From NCBI GenBank assembly GCA_035610835.1, contig CM069442.1:27543798-27607797 (forward strand): DNA of 64,000 nucleotides. Direction: 5' to 3'. How positions within the stretch are numbered: position 1 is the first letter of the stretch; the number at the start of each line of letters is the position of its first letter. Made by a program: the position numbers and the translations under genes. Below are positions 1 through 11,747 of this stretch, piece after piece. The notes beneath the pieces are model-generated. The model saw only the letters and a list, made by a program, of their open reading frames with translations. It made no database searches and was not told where the DNA came from. Source of the stretch: Ophiura sarsii (Eukaryota > Echinodermata > Ophiuroidea > Amphilepidida > Ophiuridae).

Positions 1-1094
1 AGTTTTAGTACAGCCACCAACTGGGCCAGTCCATTTTTCTAGTGAGTCACGCTCCAGGACTGACGTCCCAATGGTATAGGAATAGAGCGCAGCCATTGAG
101 TTGAATACTGGACAAGCACTGTATCTAATATAATGTCAAGTGTTTATGTAATCGTAGCTCACTCATAAACGAAGAAGACCCGCAGACTGCTCTATTATTT
201 TTAATGGCGCAAATAATTTCTTGAGAATTCAATAATGGGATATGTTTAAATTTAGCATAGATTATTTATTTATAACTTTTAGAAAATGAAAGGATATGTG
301 CACATGTCATGTAACAGTAAAGAGGGAAATTAAGTGGGTGTGATTGGGTTGGGTGTCAAGTCTTAGTGTTAGTGGCAACACGACGGGGAAAAGGGTTTCT
401 ACTAGCAAAAAAATCTTGCATCCCTCCCCCTATTTTAGCAAATCAATTTAATGTCAAAATTACCAATACCAATTGCCATGAAAATAACTTAATTTTGCGT
501 GGAAATGCCTGTTTTTTGGGGTTTTTTATTTATTTTTTACATGGCCCTTTAATTGATAGGCCTACAACAGTACAAGAAAGAGTTCTGATTCAAAAATGGC
601 AGCAATAATGATTGGCCAAATGCCCTTTGTGACTGTGCTTGCATTGTGGAAAGCGCTATTTAAAACCTGTCTATTATTATTTATTATTATTACATCTACA
701 TGTTAAACCAGTTAAAATATGAAAACTGTAATTTCTAACATTTTAGAATTTGTAATAAATTAAAGGCTCATCATTCAAGTGAATATTGCAGCAAACCAGT
801 ATAATTTTCTAGCACATTCCCACATCTGACTGTGACACTGGTAATTTGAATTGGCACTAATTAAACACCCTACGTGACAAAAACTCTGTTACTATTTCAC
901 ACTTCAAACACAGGCCTATTTAAATACACCTTCAATAGCCAAAACATACATCAATAATTAAAATAAAAGAGGTCAAATTTCAGTCATAAATAGCTAAAAT
1001 AGACTGCTTTAAGTCACTTATGTATTGTGATCACACACACCCCTGCATTGCATTATTGCATACACACTGCTGACTGTTCCCGCATGAATTAGCA
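1..1094. other. AT-rich non-coding DNA
   Basis: Only short chance reading frames are seen. It is either an upstream intron of TET or intergenic DNA; no exon or recognisable repeat was found. Confidence 0.5.
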
Positions 1095-1321
1095 TACTGT
1101 AAAAGAGGATTTTTTTTCACGCTACATTTATTTTCGTGCTAAAATCAGCAAGTGCGATAATAAAAACATGTGAATATATTCATTTTATGTGTACGTCTAC
1201 ATGTATGTAAGGAAGCTCAAAATCGCAAAAATAAAAACAAACTAGTTGTTCAAAATGTGTAGAGCGCGGACAATTACATGCGCGAAAAATTACATGCACG
1301 AAAAATTATACTTTTACAGTA
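1095..1321. mobile_element. MITE, TACTGTAAAAG family, copy 1
   Basis: Terminal inverted repeats TACTGTAAAAG and CTTTTACAGTA flank 227 bp rich in tttcgcg / cgcgaaa words. The internal sequence (ctacatttattttcgtgc, aatcagcaagtgcg, ggaagctcaaaatcg) recurs at 63580-63783. Confidence 0.75.
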
Positions 1322-1440
1322 CTAGATGGTTCGCATAACAAATGAGGCAAAACAAGAGGAAATTCATGCATAGAATTTTTTCAGTTATAAATCAATAGTA
1401 ATACTAGATCCGGCCATGTGTGAAGAAAATATAATCATAA

Positions 1441-1658
1441 TACTGTAAACACTATAATTTCGCGGATACTTTATTTCGCGAATGTAAAATTACTGCTATT
1501 TTAGCGGGCATTTAATTTCACGAATCTGGAAATTTTGCTGCTGCTTTCAATGCAAAATTGTCAGCTTCCCGGGTATTTAATTTCGTGAATCCACATTCCT
1601 CACAAAATTCACAAAATTAAAATCCCTCCCAAAATTAGGTGGTTTTATAGTAGTATTA
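1441..1658. mobile_element. MITE, aatttcgcg palindromic family
   Basis: Starts TACTGTAAACACTATAATTT and carries repeated (a)atttcgcg(aa) words in both orientations. It matches the reverse complement of the element at 24215-24373, and its right end is a degenerate ggttttatagtagta. Confidence 0.6.
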
Positions 1659-3600
1659 TAGTTGCAGGTATTTATTATGAGTTGACCTAAAAAAGTGCAG
1701 ATTATACAATATGACATTTTACTGTTCCTATAATTGAAACTGGTACCATGAACGAATTGAATAGGGCAATTACTAGGGCATATACATTTGTGTGATCCAT
1801 TATCATAATGTTTTCAGTTTTCCTTTCAATAGATTATTAGTATAATAATAGAGTGATTTTCAAATTGCAATTTACTTTTAAATAATCGTATTATATTCAA
1901 TTCAACAATGTACCATTCCACTTCATGAAGTATTCTATGTATCTTTCCCTGCAGACCGTTTCATGTTTTCATAACAATGCGATGACTTTGAAATTTACCT
2001 TGGTAACAATAAGCTTGACAATAATATATTCAATTCATTTTGCGCATTGTGTGTGAAGCATTCAGTCTGATTTAAAGCAGGATAACTTTACTGGAATGTT
2101 GCTATGTGGGGCGACTGTAATTTGTTGCTGACTTAAAAATTTACCTCCAGCAACAATTAAGCCAACAAACAGTAATTTTATCCACAATTCCACATAAAAA
2201 AACAAGTGTCACGATCATAGTTAAGGAGTAGATAATATATAAAGAGCATGTTGAAAACATACTCTCTCTCTGTCATTCTCCAATATAGCCAATTCATTGT
2301 ATGATTAACAAGCATTTTTCATCCATTTTTTGTTGCTCCTTGCTTTGGCTAAATTTGAGCCTGATGAAATAAATGTATTGTATTTTGATTCCGACAGCCA
2401 ACTTCCAGCTAAAACTATTATTAGCGGAAATGCCCGGATGGAATGTGTCCATATCAAGAGCCAAGTGTTTGTTTTATTCTCATGAATGAGTGAATGAATG
2501 GATGAATCGCTAACTGCATAATACTCCTACTACAATGTATGGCGCACTCGCTGGCCATCATCCAAGACAGAAATAGCTCGCTATAATAGAGAGAGTACTT
2601 GACCGACATTTTACATTCGTGTATATCTGCTACCACGTGGGTTTTCACGCATGTTGGATCCTTGCCAGCTTTTGTATTTACGACTACATTGAAAATATTG
2701 CCCTTTATAATTAATACCATGTCTTTGGTATCAGTATTAGGTAATTTGTTACGGTAGCGTTTCATTTTCAAAGGTATATTACTGCATACCGCCCGTACCC
2801 CGTTATGTAATTTACACTAGGCTTATTTCTTCTTTGTAGCAACTGACTTGGTGTATTTCGCAGTTACGATGTAATAATACTGATAGTGATTGATGAATGA
2901 AACCGGGTCTTCTTTTTCTGGTTATAGTGATTATTGTTACGTCTGTCTAGCTAGCCATCGACACATGTTGCACTTAATTAAACATTTTGTAAAGTATTGT
3001 CATGCTAATTGATCTATTACAGTTCCATATGAGCTTGAGCAATGAGTGATTGTGTTTTTTTATGTTGGAAATGTACATTTTTTAATATTTTTTAAAGCTA
3101 CTCAGAAAATATGTGACCTGTTCACACAAAACCAGCCCTAAGTCGCCAGAACACTAATATGGAATCAGCTCAATAAAAATCTCACAATAGGTAAAAGATG
3201 AATTTCAGGAGAAATATTGATTCATGGACAAAAGTTTGAACAAATATTTCAAGTGATACATCATTTTGTAGCTTGTAAATTTTAACATTTTCAACCTCAA
3301 CAAATCCGAAAAATTATTTTTGTACTTGAGCTTTGCTGCAGGAAACTGAAAAACCCTTGAGGACGTGTACCGTCTATAGTGTGTGTAACTCACAACAAAT
3401 AATTAACACGCTCAATTTAAATTCATGACTCAATAGGTCTAAAGCGGCCTCATCCTATTTGTAGTTCACCTGTTCCTAATGGACTCTGTAACCATGGCAA
3501 CAAGTTCAATGAAGAAGCATAGGAAAAAGTGGGGATGACTACCCAGCAGTCATAAATCAGTAGATTATTAAAATTGTATTATTTTGACAAATTATGTGGA
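1659..3600. other. Non-coding DNA, nothing recognised
   Basis: AT-rich sequence with no exon-like block and no clear repeat. The small reading frames here (for example 2454-2771 minus) lack splice support and family resemblance. Confidence 0.5.
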
Positions 3601-3601
3601 C

Positions 3602-3633
<32 letters not shown>
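3602..3633. repeat. Poly-C tract
   Basis: About 31 uninterrupted C residues. The length is likely to be unstable or mis-sized in the assembly. Confidence 0.95.
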
Positions 3634-3696
3634 ATGATTGGTATTACATGTAAATAGCTTGACATTTCTTCATCTGTTAACTCCTGAGGCCTATTA

Positions 3697-3870
3697 AAGA
3701 ACTACCTGCTGATTAGTCAAGAACATGGATACATCCGTTATTGCACCAATTAGAGACAATGTTAGAAAAATTGTATCCCTGATAAAGATTGGAGTAAAAT
3801 ATCTTGGAAGCAGATTTCAATTGGTCATTCAAATAAGTATAACTTGAAATTAACCAATCATACCGTTAAC
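3697..3870. mobile_element. MITE, GAACTACCTG family, copy 1
   Basis: It shares agaactacctgctgatt, atggatacatc and aattgtatccctgat with the element at 17251-17440, and ends with ttgaaattaaccaatcat. The right terminal repeat is degraded. Confidence 0.6.
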
Positions 3871-4534
3871 TTTGATTTATTCATTGGAATATGATAAAAG
3901 CAAGATAAATTGTTCCTTTTCATGTTAAGCAATTAATTCTTAAAATGTTTAAACCAGTGTAGTGTAAAATACAATACTTGGATTTTTTTTCTTCTCATAA
4001 TTTAAACAAGTCAACTTTTACACTCTGTTTTTATTCAACTTTTACACTCTTTTTTCTTCTTCTTTTCGATTGCTATACTGAGCTCATTCAATCCGCTCCA
4101 TCCATCTCTCAAGAAATATCAAGCTGTGATGTGAATTTGTAAAGAAATGCATCGCTTACTGATTCGATACTGTGTCCTCGCAGACCTCGCAAGATAGATA
4201 GAAGACATGTTATTACATGCCAAATAGTTTGTTGTGAGTACAGAGATACCTCTCTTTGCTCGCTTTTATTATAACATTCACATACACGGGTCTGTCATGT
4301 GCCACACACTCACAGGGCCCCACAGCGGACTATCTCCTGGATACTGTTGCCGTTGTGACGCAACTAGTCCTTTGACGTCACATCCAGTGCATGCAGCGCA
4401 AGTTTAGCCTAGTTTCCACGAATAACCTTTATTTCGAGGAATAAATTGACCATTATACAGTTTGCACAGACAGACTGTTCGGGAAAGGGTTTGCAGGCAT
4501 CTATTCACAACATAATAGCAAATGGAGTGGTATT

Positions 4535-4760
4535 CTTAACCCTTTCCACACGGCTATTATTTTTACCATATACAAAACAGATTTTTCAGAAACCTTTCCC
4601 AACTTGCAAAATCTATCTCAAGGATTACTGAGCCATTACTAGACAAGTTTGTACTTATTTTCATGCATTTCTCATGGTGATTCCAAATATGGTGATGACA
4701 GTTAATAATTTTGACATCTTTGAAACATTTTGGAACTGTAGTCTGCCGCGTGGAAAATAT
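4535..4760. mobile_element. MITE, TTAA-cactttcc family, inverted copy
   Basis: One end reads ttaaccctttccacacggc and the other gtctgccgcgtggaaaatat. The interior (aatctgttttgt.., gaaacctttccca, acttattt, ggtgattcc) is the reverse complement of the elements at 40668-40930 and 53097-53358. Confidence 0.7.
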
Positions 4761-5071
4761 CCGGAACCAATCAAGTTTTGCTTAATGTTGGTTGCCCTCT
4801 TTACACTTGTTTATCCTTCTATCGAGGCCTCTATCCTTTATGAAAACAAATGTAGTGAATGTGATAGCATTTAGTCAATTTGAAAAGTGAATATCTTTGC
4901 TCTGCTTTGATTTTTGGAAATTGTATATTCTACTTCAAATTAAAACCAGATGCTTTCAAATTTACTTTTTGGAATGAGTCTAATTTCAAGAAACCCAAAA
5001 TTGTGACCTCTCCTCAGCACAGGAAATTTGTCATTATTAAAATGGGAAACATTAAGCATGCTACCGACAAA

Positions 5072-5187
5072 AGTTATGCAATGCATTACCTAAACAGACT
5101 TGGGTGCACTTACTGTATGTTAAAGGTAAAGTTATGCAATGCATTACCTAAACAGACTTTAGTGCACTTACTGTATGTAGAGGACCT
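5072..5187. repeat. 58-bp direct tandem duplication
   Basis: agttatgcaatgcattacct and the following sequence to actgtatgt occur twice at a 58-bp spacing with few differences. The right copy abuts the MITE that follows. Confidence 0.85.
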
Positions 5188-5394
5188 AATCTTTGTGAGA
5201 TTATTTTTTTGTGCTTTGAAAATTTTCAACTGTTTTGGGTGTTTTAAAATTTGTGATATGTAGTTTCATCAGATAATGTAAATCTAAGACAAATGATATG
5301 TATAATTTGTGTGTTATTATTTTCGCGGTAAGCTGGTTTGAGCATGAAAAACGTGAACATAAATGTAGCGTGAATATTTCCCCTTATACAGTAG
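5167..5394. mobile_element. MITE, TACTGTAAAAG family, diverged copy
   Basis: It runs from TACTGTATGTAG to ATACAGTA. The interior (attttcaactgttttg, catcag, gcgttattatttt, aaacgtagcg-like words) matches the element at 52701-52913. Confidence 0.65.
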
Positions 5395-7020
5395 TCACCT
5401 AGAAACTTTCACCAGACAAATTGCCCTTCATTTCACCTTAGGGAGGTTCAGAGAAGTCATGATATGGTGAAAACATGAACGCCCTATTGTATAGTTTGAA
5501 CTTGCTTGGTATGCGTTGAACAGTGAGAAGAATATTAAATCCAATATTTTGTGATTTATGATATTTTTGTGCTTTTGTTCTGGGGGAAATATTATTGCAG
5601 TGTGGATTTTGGAATGGAGAACAGCAACAAAGGAAGGGCTTGTATTTCCATTAAATATTGATGAGATATATACATGTAGGTCAAATTGTTGGCGATTTAA
5701 TTTTTAAATGTAGCCTTTTCAATCAGTATCCAAACATTTTGGTGGCCATTGAATTATATCTTCAAAGGGGGACAGAAAGAGAAAGAAAAAAATATGATGC
5801 ATTTCACAAAACTAACCCCCCCCCCCCCCCCCACACTTGTGATTAATTAACGAGCAACGACATAACTTGTGATTATCACAAAATCATTATTCACATGACC
5901 ATAGCAAACAAAATACATTCGTTTGATAATTTGTCCAATTGAAGCCTTGAATTAGAGACAGTCTACATTATAATTGTGTCACATTCTCTCTGAGCCTACC
6001 AATTTGACTTGTAATGTTTAGGTATCGACTATACTCTTATAAAGGTCTGGCACTAGATCTATATAACACAAACTATAGATATGTACCATCTTTGTTCTAT
6101 TGGTGGAAATAGCTATTACATAACTTGTCCATGAGCCAAGTCAGGGTCTCCAAAGAGGGCATGTGGGGACACCACTTAAATATTATCAGGTACTTATTTT
6201 TGTGGTCCGTAAAATTTCAACCTGGTCTGCAAAATTTCAACCAATTTAAATTTACAATTTTGTACATGTGTCTCTTATTTTATCACTAAATGTATGTCTA
6301 ATATATTTACGAAGCACATTGATGTGTTCTCTTTTGCCGCAAGTGCAAGCGTGAAGTCATGTTAAAAGCGTGAACATTAAGAAAAGCGCAAAAATGTCCA
6401 CAAATTGGCTGTAAGAATGGGCTAATGGATTTATCAGGTATTAAACCATTGTAATATACCAGACATTTGACTTTTTGTGTACCATGTCTGTGTTTTGATG
6501 GGAAATCAAATAGTTACCTAGTGATTAAGATACAATGAATGAAGGTGGCAATATAATGTTGGGTAGGTTTCTAGCGGTAGCGGGTGAATGTCCTGTTGTA
6601 AGTATTGGTAGTTAGTACTAGGCAGTAAAGAGTATGTATGTAGAGATGTTCAGAACAAAAACATGTTGGATACAATTGCTTCAAAACCAAGGGAAAATAC
6701 TTAGATTTATTTAACAATATAGTTTGCATCAATTGAAAATCTGCAGATTGAAAGAAAATCAAAAAAAAACGGTAATGTTTAAGAAAATGCATCGGTCTCA
6801 TTTTATCTCTCAACATTAACAGATGTGTCAATAATTAGATTTTAATTTGATATGCAAAAAAAGATCGTTTGGAAGGCCTTAAAAAGATCTAACTCTAAAT
6901 GGCAATACCACACATTCCAGAATGACATAAACTTACTAAAATAAATTTCAGTGCATATCTTCTATGTAGAATCCATGGATGTTGTTTATTGACTGTGTAA
7001 ATGTACCATATATTTATTGA
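5395..7020. other. Non-coding DNA
   Basis: Holds a C tract at about 5815-5833 and otherwise AT-rich sequence with no exon or well-bounded repeat. Confidence 0.5.
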
Positions 7021-7029
7021 CCCTGTCTA

Positions 7030-7240
7030 AACTAAGTTACACAGTTTAATTTCACGGCAACTAATAATTTAGCGAATTCGCATTTAGTCATCTTTTTACA
7101 GCAATTTAATTTTTCTCGTACTTGTATCATCTTCCTATATATAACCATTATAAATAATATAATTGACGGCAATTCAATTTGGCGAATCGGATATATTATC
7201 TAAGTTAAATTGCTTGCGAAATTAAGTAGTTTTACACCAA
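7030..7240. mobile_element. Degraded MITE, aatttcgcg palindromic family
   Basis: It has gtttaatttcacggcaacta, aatttagcgaattcgc, ggcaattcaatttggcgaat and gcttgcgaaattaagtagtt, an inverted pattern of the same words as the family at 26553-26746. Confidence 0.5.
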
Positions 7241-7918
7241 GTGAATATCAGACACTGAGAGTTCAAGAATAGACCTTGGGCATTTGAAAGACAAGTTTGA
7301 ATTTGAATGCATGAATGACTAGTAACAAACAAGCAGAGAAAAACACTTTTGTGTGTCAGTTTCCTGTGCAATACCTCAACCAAGGTTTGTACACTCAGGC
7401 CCAAAAAAGAAATTGTTTGTTTGTCCATTTCCGACCTACCCTAATTCTAAAAGCTGACAAGAAAGTGTTTACTGTACAAATGAATACCAACCCTCATTTT
7501 GGAAATTCCATAAAAAGGGTTTTTTCTTCAGAATTTTGCTTTCCGGAAATACGCTAACATATTTTTAAAACTGTTTCGTACCTTGACTCTTTTAGAAAAT
7601 GAATGTACCAACATTTTGGTGTATTGATTTTCTTTTCTGGGTTATTCAAACTAAAATACATCGCGGTACTTATTGTGATGCAATTTCCCAAAATACATCC
7701 TTAAATGCCTATACATTGCAGTACCTATCAGCAATTTCACTGGGTTAATTTTTCGAGGGTGAAAAACCAAAATGATGGCCAAAACGTGTGCTCGCGTAGT
7801 GTTTAGGGCAGTAAAACAATGACATTTTCAACATTTTTCACTCTTGAGAAAAATTTTGAAGGGTGAAAATCAAAAGTGAAGGGTATTTCACCCTTTGTAT
7901 AGGGTGAGTGAAAACACT

Positions 7919-8190
7919 GCCTATTGTGATGCAATTTCCCAAAATACATACACCCTAAAATGTCTCGCATGTCCATCAAAAGACATTGTAGCGGTTAAAT
8001 GCCTATACATTGCGGTACCTATAATGCAATTTCCCAAAATACATACACCCTAAAATGCCTCGCATGTCCATCAAAAGACATTGTAGCGGTTAAATGCCTA
8101 TACATTGCGGTACCTATAATGCAATTTCCCAAAATACATACACCCTAAAATGCCTCGCATGTCCATCAAAAGACATTGTAGCGGTCTTCA
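7919..8190. repeat. 95-bp tandem repeat, about 3 copies
   Basis: The word gcaatttcccaaaatacata starts at 7931, 8026 and 8121, exactly 95 bp apart. Each unit carries ctcgcatgtccatcaaaaga and attgtagcggt. A related diverged fragment lies at about 7663-7735. Confidence 0.92.
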
Positions 8191-8300
8191 AACACATGCA
8201 CCTGATGATGATGATGAAAGATGAGCCAATCCTTGCTCTGATCATGCTCTGATTGATATTTTTACAATGGCAACAATAATGGCAAGACCTATTGCCCACC

Positions 8301-8580
8301 GCAACATCATGGTCATGAAAAGAAGACCTGTTTCCGATAATCATTTAGGCCACAGGGTAGTAGGGGTACATATGTGGTGGCGCATAGCACGAGAATGTGA
8401 CCCTCTCCCGATTGATCCGTTGGCAAGATTAACGGCGGGCAACTGTTACGGTAAAGCCTGCCACCCGCCGCAATAACATGGTCATGAAAAGAAGACTTGT
8501 TGCTGATAATCGGTGCGCCCACAGGGCAGTAAGGGGTACCTGTGTGGGGGCGCATAGCACAAGAATGTGACCCACTTCCA
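8301..8580. repeat. Diverged duplication with about 170-bp period
   Basis: Two copies begin at 8301 and 8471 and share catggtcatgaaaagaagac, gataatc, cacaggg.agta.ggggta and gcgcatagcac.agaatgtga. A minus-strand frame of 161 codons crossing both is a by-product of the repeat. Confidence 0.8.
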
Positions 8581-8799
8581 TGTTTACTTGTTGGTGCATG
8601 GATCGACATACACTGTACATGTAGCAACACGTAGACCAATGTAGATTTAAGGTGAAGGGATTGCAGGATATTTATCAACATGAAAAAGAATGTAGGCGTC
8701 ACTGTGAGGTAATTCAGTGGCGAGCGAAAGGTGTCGCTCCCTGGGTCATCAGGTGAAATCCGCTTAGCGATTATGATGTGTACTTTGCTCAAATTCACT

Positions 8800-9970
8800 A
8801 TTAATCCTGTTGAAAAGGGAAATAACGAACATTTTATTTAGATTATTTTCATATAGACGCCAACCATTCTGTAAACAAAAACCTAGGAACGGAGGGAAGG
8901 GGCGGGAAATCAATTAAAAGAAACATCAACACTCTGTTTCAATTCTTAGTGGAAAATGTAATTTATTAGTAACTTTTTTTTAAAAGTCACTGAATTTTAT
9001 GAATTTACATACAACATTTTCCCTGGAACCCCCTGGATATATGTAGTAGTATAATAATAGCATGGTAAAATCAACATGAAAAACTATTAAACAAAGGTTG
9101 CTTTGGGGAGATGTAGTCACATATATAAAGTTTATTCACAATAACATATAGAGGATGACCTTATTATGTTTTATTAGCAAATAGATGCTGTAAGCTAAAG
9201 TTCATTTACAAGAAATTAGAATGTGACCTTTGTCTGTATTTACATTTAGTGTGCACTTTATTAAGTTGGAGTCATTCTTTATGTTAAACTGAATATACTA
9301 AAGCATACAGTGAAACCTGCCTCCATACTAGTAATTAAGACAGGGTCAACCTGATATTAAGAAGACCCTGTGGCCATTTCAAATAATCCTATGCTAGGTC
9401 ATTGCTATCATTGGATAGTCAAAATGGATAACTTGCACCCTTTGTGCATTCATATATGAACAAAGACATTGTACTATATTGTAGAGATATATTGCCCAAC
9501 TGGTGTACAGGATTTCGATACTAAAGTTGGAATCTACTCTTCAGAACTGTAACAAAGTGTTCAAAATAACACAGTGATAAAATGATTGTGTTTCCCCTTG
9601 TTAATGGATTTTGAATTGTATTGTTGTGTATGAAGGGTGTAAATGCTATTTTGAATAGCAAATAAGCTGTAAATATCATTTGTTTGTATTCTTAATCGAA
9701 AATGGAAAGGGTGCTATATATTTATACAAACTTGCAAATAAATTGATACATGATAAGGGTAACAAATTAATTTATTTATCATCACAAATGAATTTATTTA
9801 TCATCAATAAAATATGCTACATGTCTACGTTTCTCTTAAATTTTTGTGGGGTCAGCACCAACATTATTAAAAATATAAAACCAAGTGTTTTCATAAAATT
9901 TCAGTTTCAAACAAATGCATCTCTTCGTACTGACTCACCAAATTTGGTTTTGTTTTGTCTTTTTGTACAG
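8800..9970 (+). other. Presumed intron upstream of TET exon a
   Basis: AT-rich sequence that ends in a polypyrimidine tract and AG at 9969-9970. No coding exon or bounded repeat recognised. Confidence 0.6.
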
Positions 9971-11747
9971 GCTACGCCTGATGGTCATCCTACGCCAGCT
10001 GATGCTGCAGTACCTCCCCCACCCCATCCAGCTGTCACAGGAGGGAGAGAAGCTTACCCCACACAAACTACTCCTACTCTCAGCAATAATGCACCAGCAC
10101 CTGTAGCAGATATGAACTGGCCACCGATTGCCGCTGCACATCAACCTACCGTTGCAGAACATCCGCCAATAGCGGCGGCGCATCAGCCAACTGCAGCGGC
10201 GCAGCAACCCAATGCTACAACTGGAGGACATCAACCGACGGCTGCGATGCAGCAAGGGCCAGTTCCTGCATCAGCAGGTGCTGCCGCAGCTCATCCTAGT
10301 GATGCCAATGCTGCAGGACTTCTTCCAAGTTCCATGGCAAGTTCCATGGCAGATGTGCATCATCATCAGAATATAACGGCTAGTCATCCTGCAGTCGCTG
10401 GATATCCTTCGATCCCCACTGCGTCTCACTTGCCACCTGTTGCAACGCATCAAATGACTGGTGCAGGACACCATCCATCTGCTGCGTTGCATCACCCTCC
10501 TCCATCATCGCATCATCCACAGATGGCTGCGTCACATCATCCAAACATTGCCGCACATGCGCCGCAGGTTGCGGCTGTAGCGGCGCATGAAACATCCGCT
10601 TCAGGGCATCATTCACCAGCGACAGTGCAACAGCAACAGCAACAACCCCAGCAACAGCAACAACCCCAGCAATACCCTGCTGCATCACATTTACAAATGC
10701 CTGCTGCAGCAGTACAGCCACACATGGCAAATGGACTTGGGGAGGGATTTGATCAAATCAATTTAACTCATTCAAATGCTTCAATGCAACACCACCAAAA
10801 GACCCCAACAAGTGAAGCACCAAGACATATTGGTATGGGGGCTTCCCTTCCAAATTCATCAACACAGGGACACCACACTAAAATGCTGCATAAAAACTCA
10901 GGTGACCACCATCATCCACACAAACATCATCAACAACAACAACAACATTTAGACTCCAGTCCCTACTCGCCATACCACTTCCCGTCCCCTGCACCAACAA
11001 TAGGTCCCACCACACCACAGACATCGACATCAGACACTAACAAGAAATCAAATGAAAGCAAATCAAGAACTGCTACCCCTGTCCAAATGGACCAACACAA
11101 CCAGCAGGTCCCCCAACCCAGAGAACCGCAAAAATCTCGCTCTCCCGTCGATGTGGCGGCTGAATCATTGCTGTCACTCAGTTCAATACCGAGGAGTGAT
11201 CCTAGTTCAATACCAAGGAGTGATGCTAGTTCAATACCAAGGAGTGAATCTAATTCAATCCCAAGAATTGATCAGAGTTCAGTCCCAAGGACTGATTCAA
11301 GTTCAATCCCAAGAAGTGAACCTATATCAAGTATGAACCCATTTACATACCCGTCAGGTGGTGCAGGAAGCCACAGTGGGGGTAGGACACCGTCTCAATA
11401 CAGACCGTCACCTACATCTCTTCCATCTATGAGCTTCCTTTCAAAAACTGCCAATCTAGATATGTTAAAAGAAATGCCGTCATCGGCTAAAGACAGCACA
11501 ATATATGGCGCACCAGGTGCTGTCCTTCCGCCGAAAGCCACCCAGGCGATGACATCGACTCTGTTGAGTTCTACGGCAAAATCGGCTGGCAGGACACTTT
11601 ATCCGTTGCCAGCGCAAAGTGCAATGTCCCTTATGGCAAGACCTAAGGAGGAAGACCCAGAAAAGAACATGACGCCAGAGCAGAAGCAACATCGGAAATT
11701 CTTGATCGATAATCAGAAGGTTGAAGTGCCACAGTGTGGCTGTGTTG
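9971..11747 (+). CDS. TET: TET exon a: disordered N-terminal region, start of Cys-rich domain
   Basis: The exon opens after a pyrimidine-rich acceptor (ttttgtacag) in phase 0 and closes at g|gtaagtg in phase 1. It encodes about 592 residues rich in Ala, His, Gln, Pro and Ser. These include A-A-H-Q-P-T type repeats near the start, a Gln/Pro run near 10627-10675, a His/Gln patch near 10905-10950, and six octads of the SIPRSD type at about 11178-11325. The last residues, with a C-G-C motif, begin the Cys-rich domain. The frame stays open upstream to an ATG at 9680, but 9680-9970 is AT-rich and intron-like, so the acceptor at 9971 is preferred. Confidence 0.9.

Noticed and set aside
4880..5263. 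127-codon plus-strand frame
   Set aside because: It crosses the 58-bp duplication and a MITE; no conserved features.
8313..8798. 161-codon minus-strand frame
   Set aside because: It spans two copies of a 170-bp repeat and shows no family features.
9680..9970. In-frame extension of TET exon a back to an ATG at 9680
   Set aside because: AT-rich, non-conserved composition ending in a polypyrimidine tract and AG; best read as an intron end. The open frame is chance.
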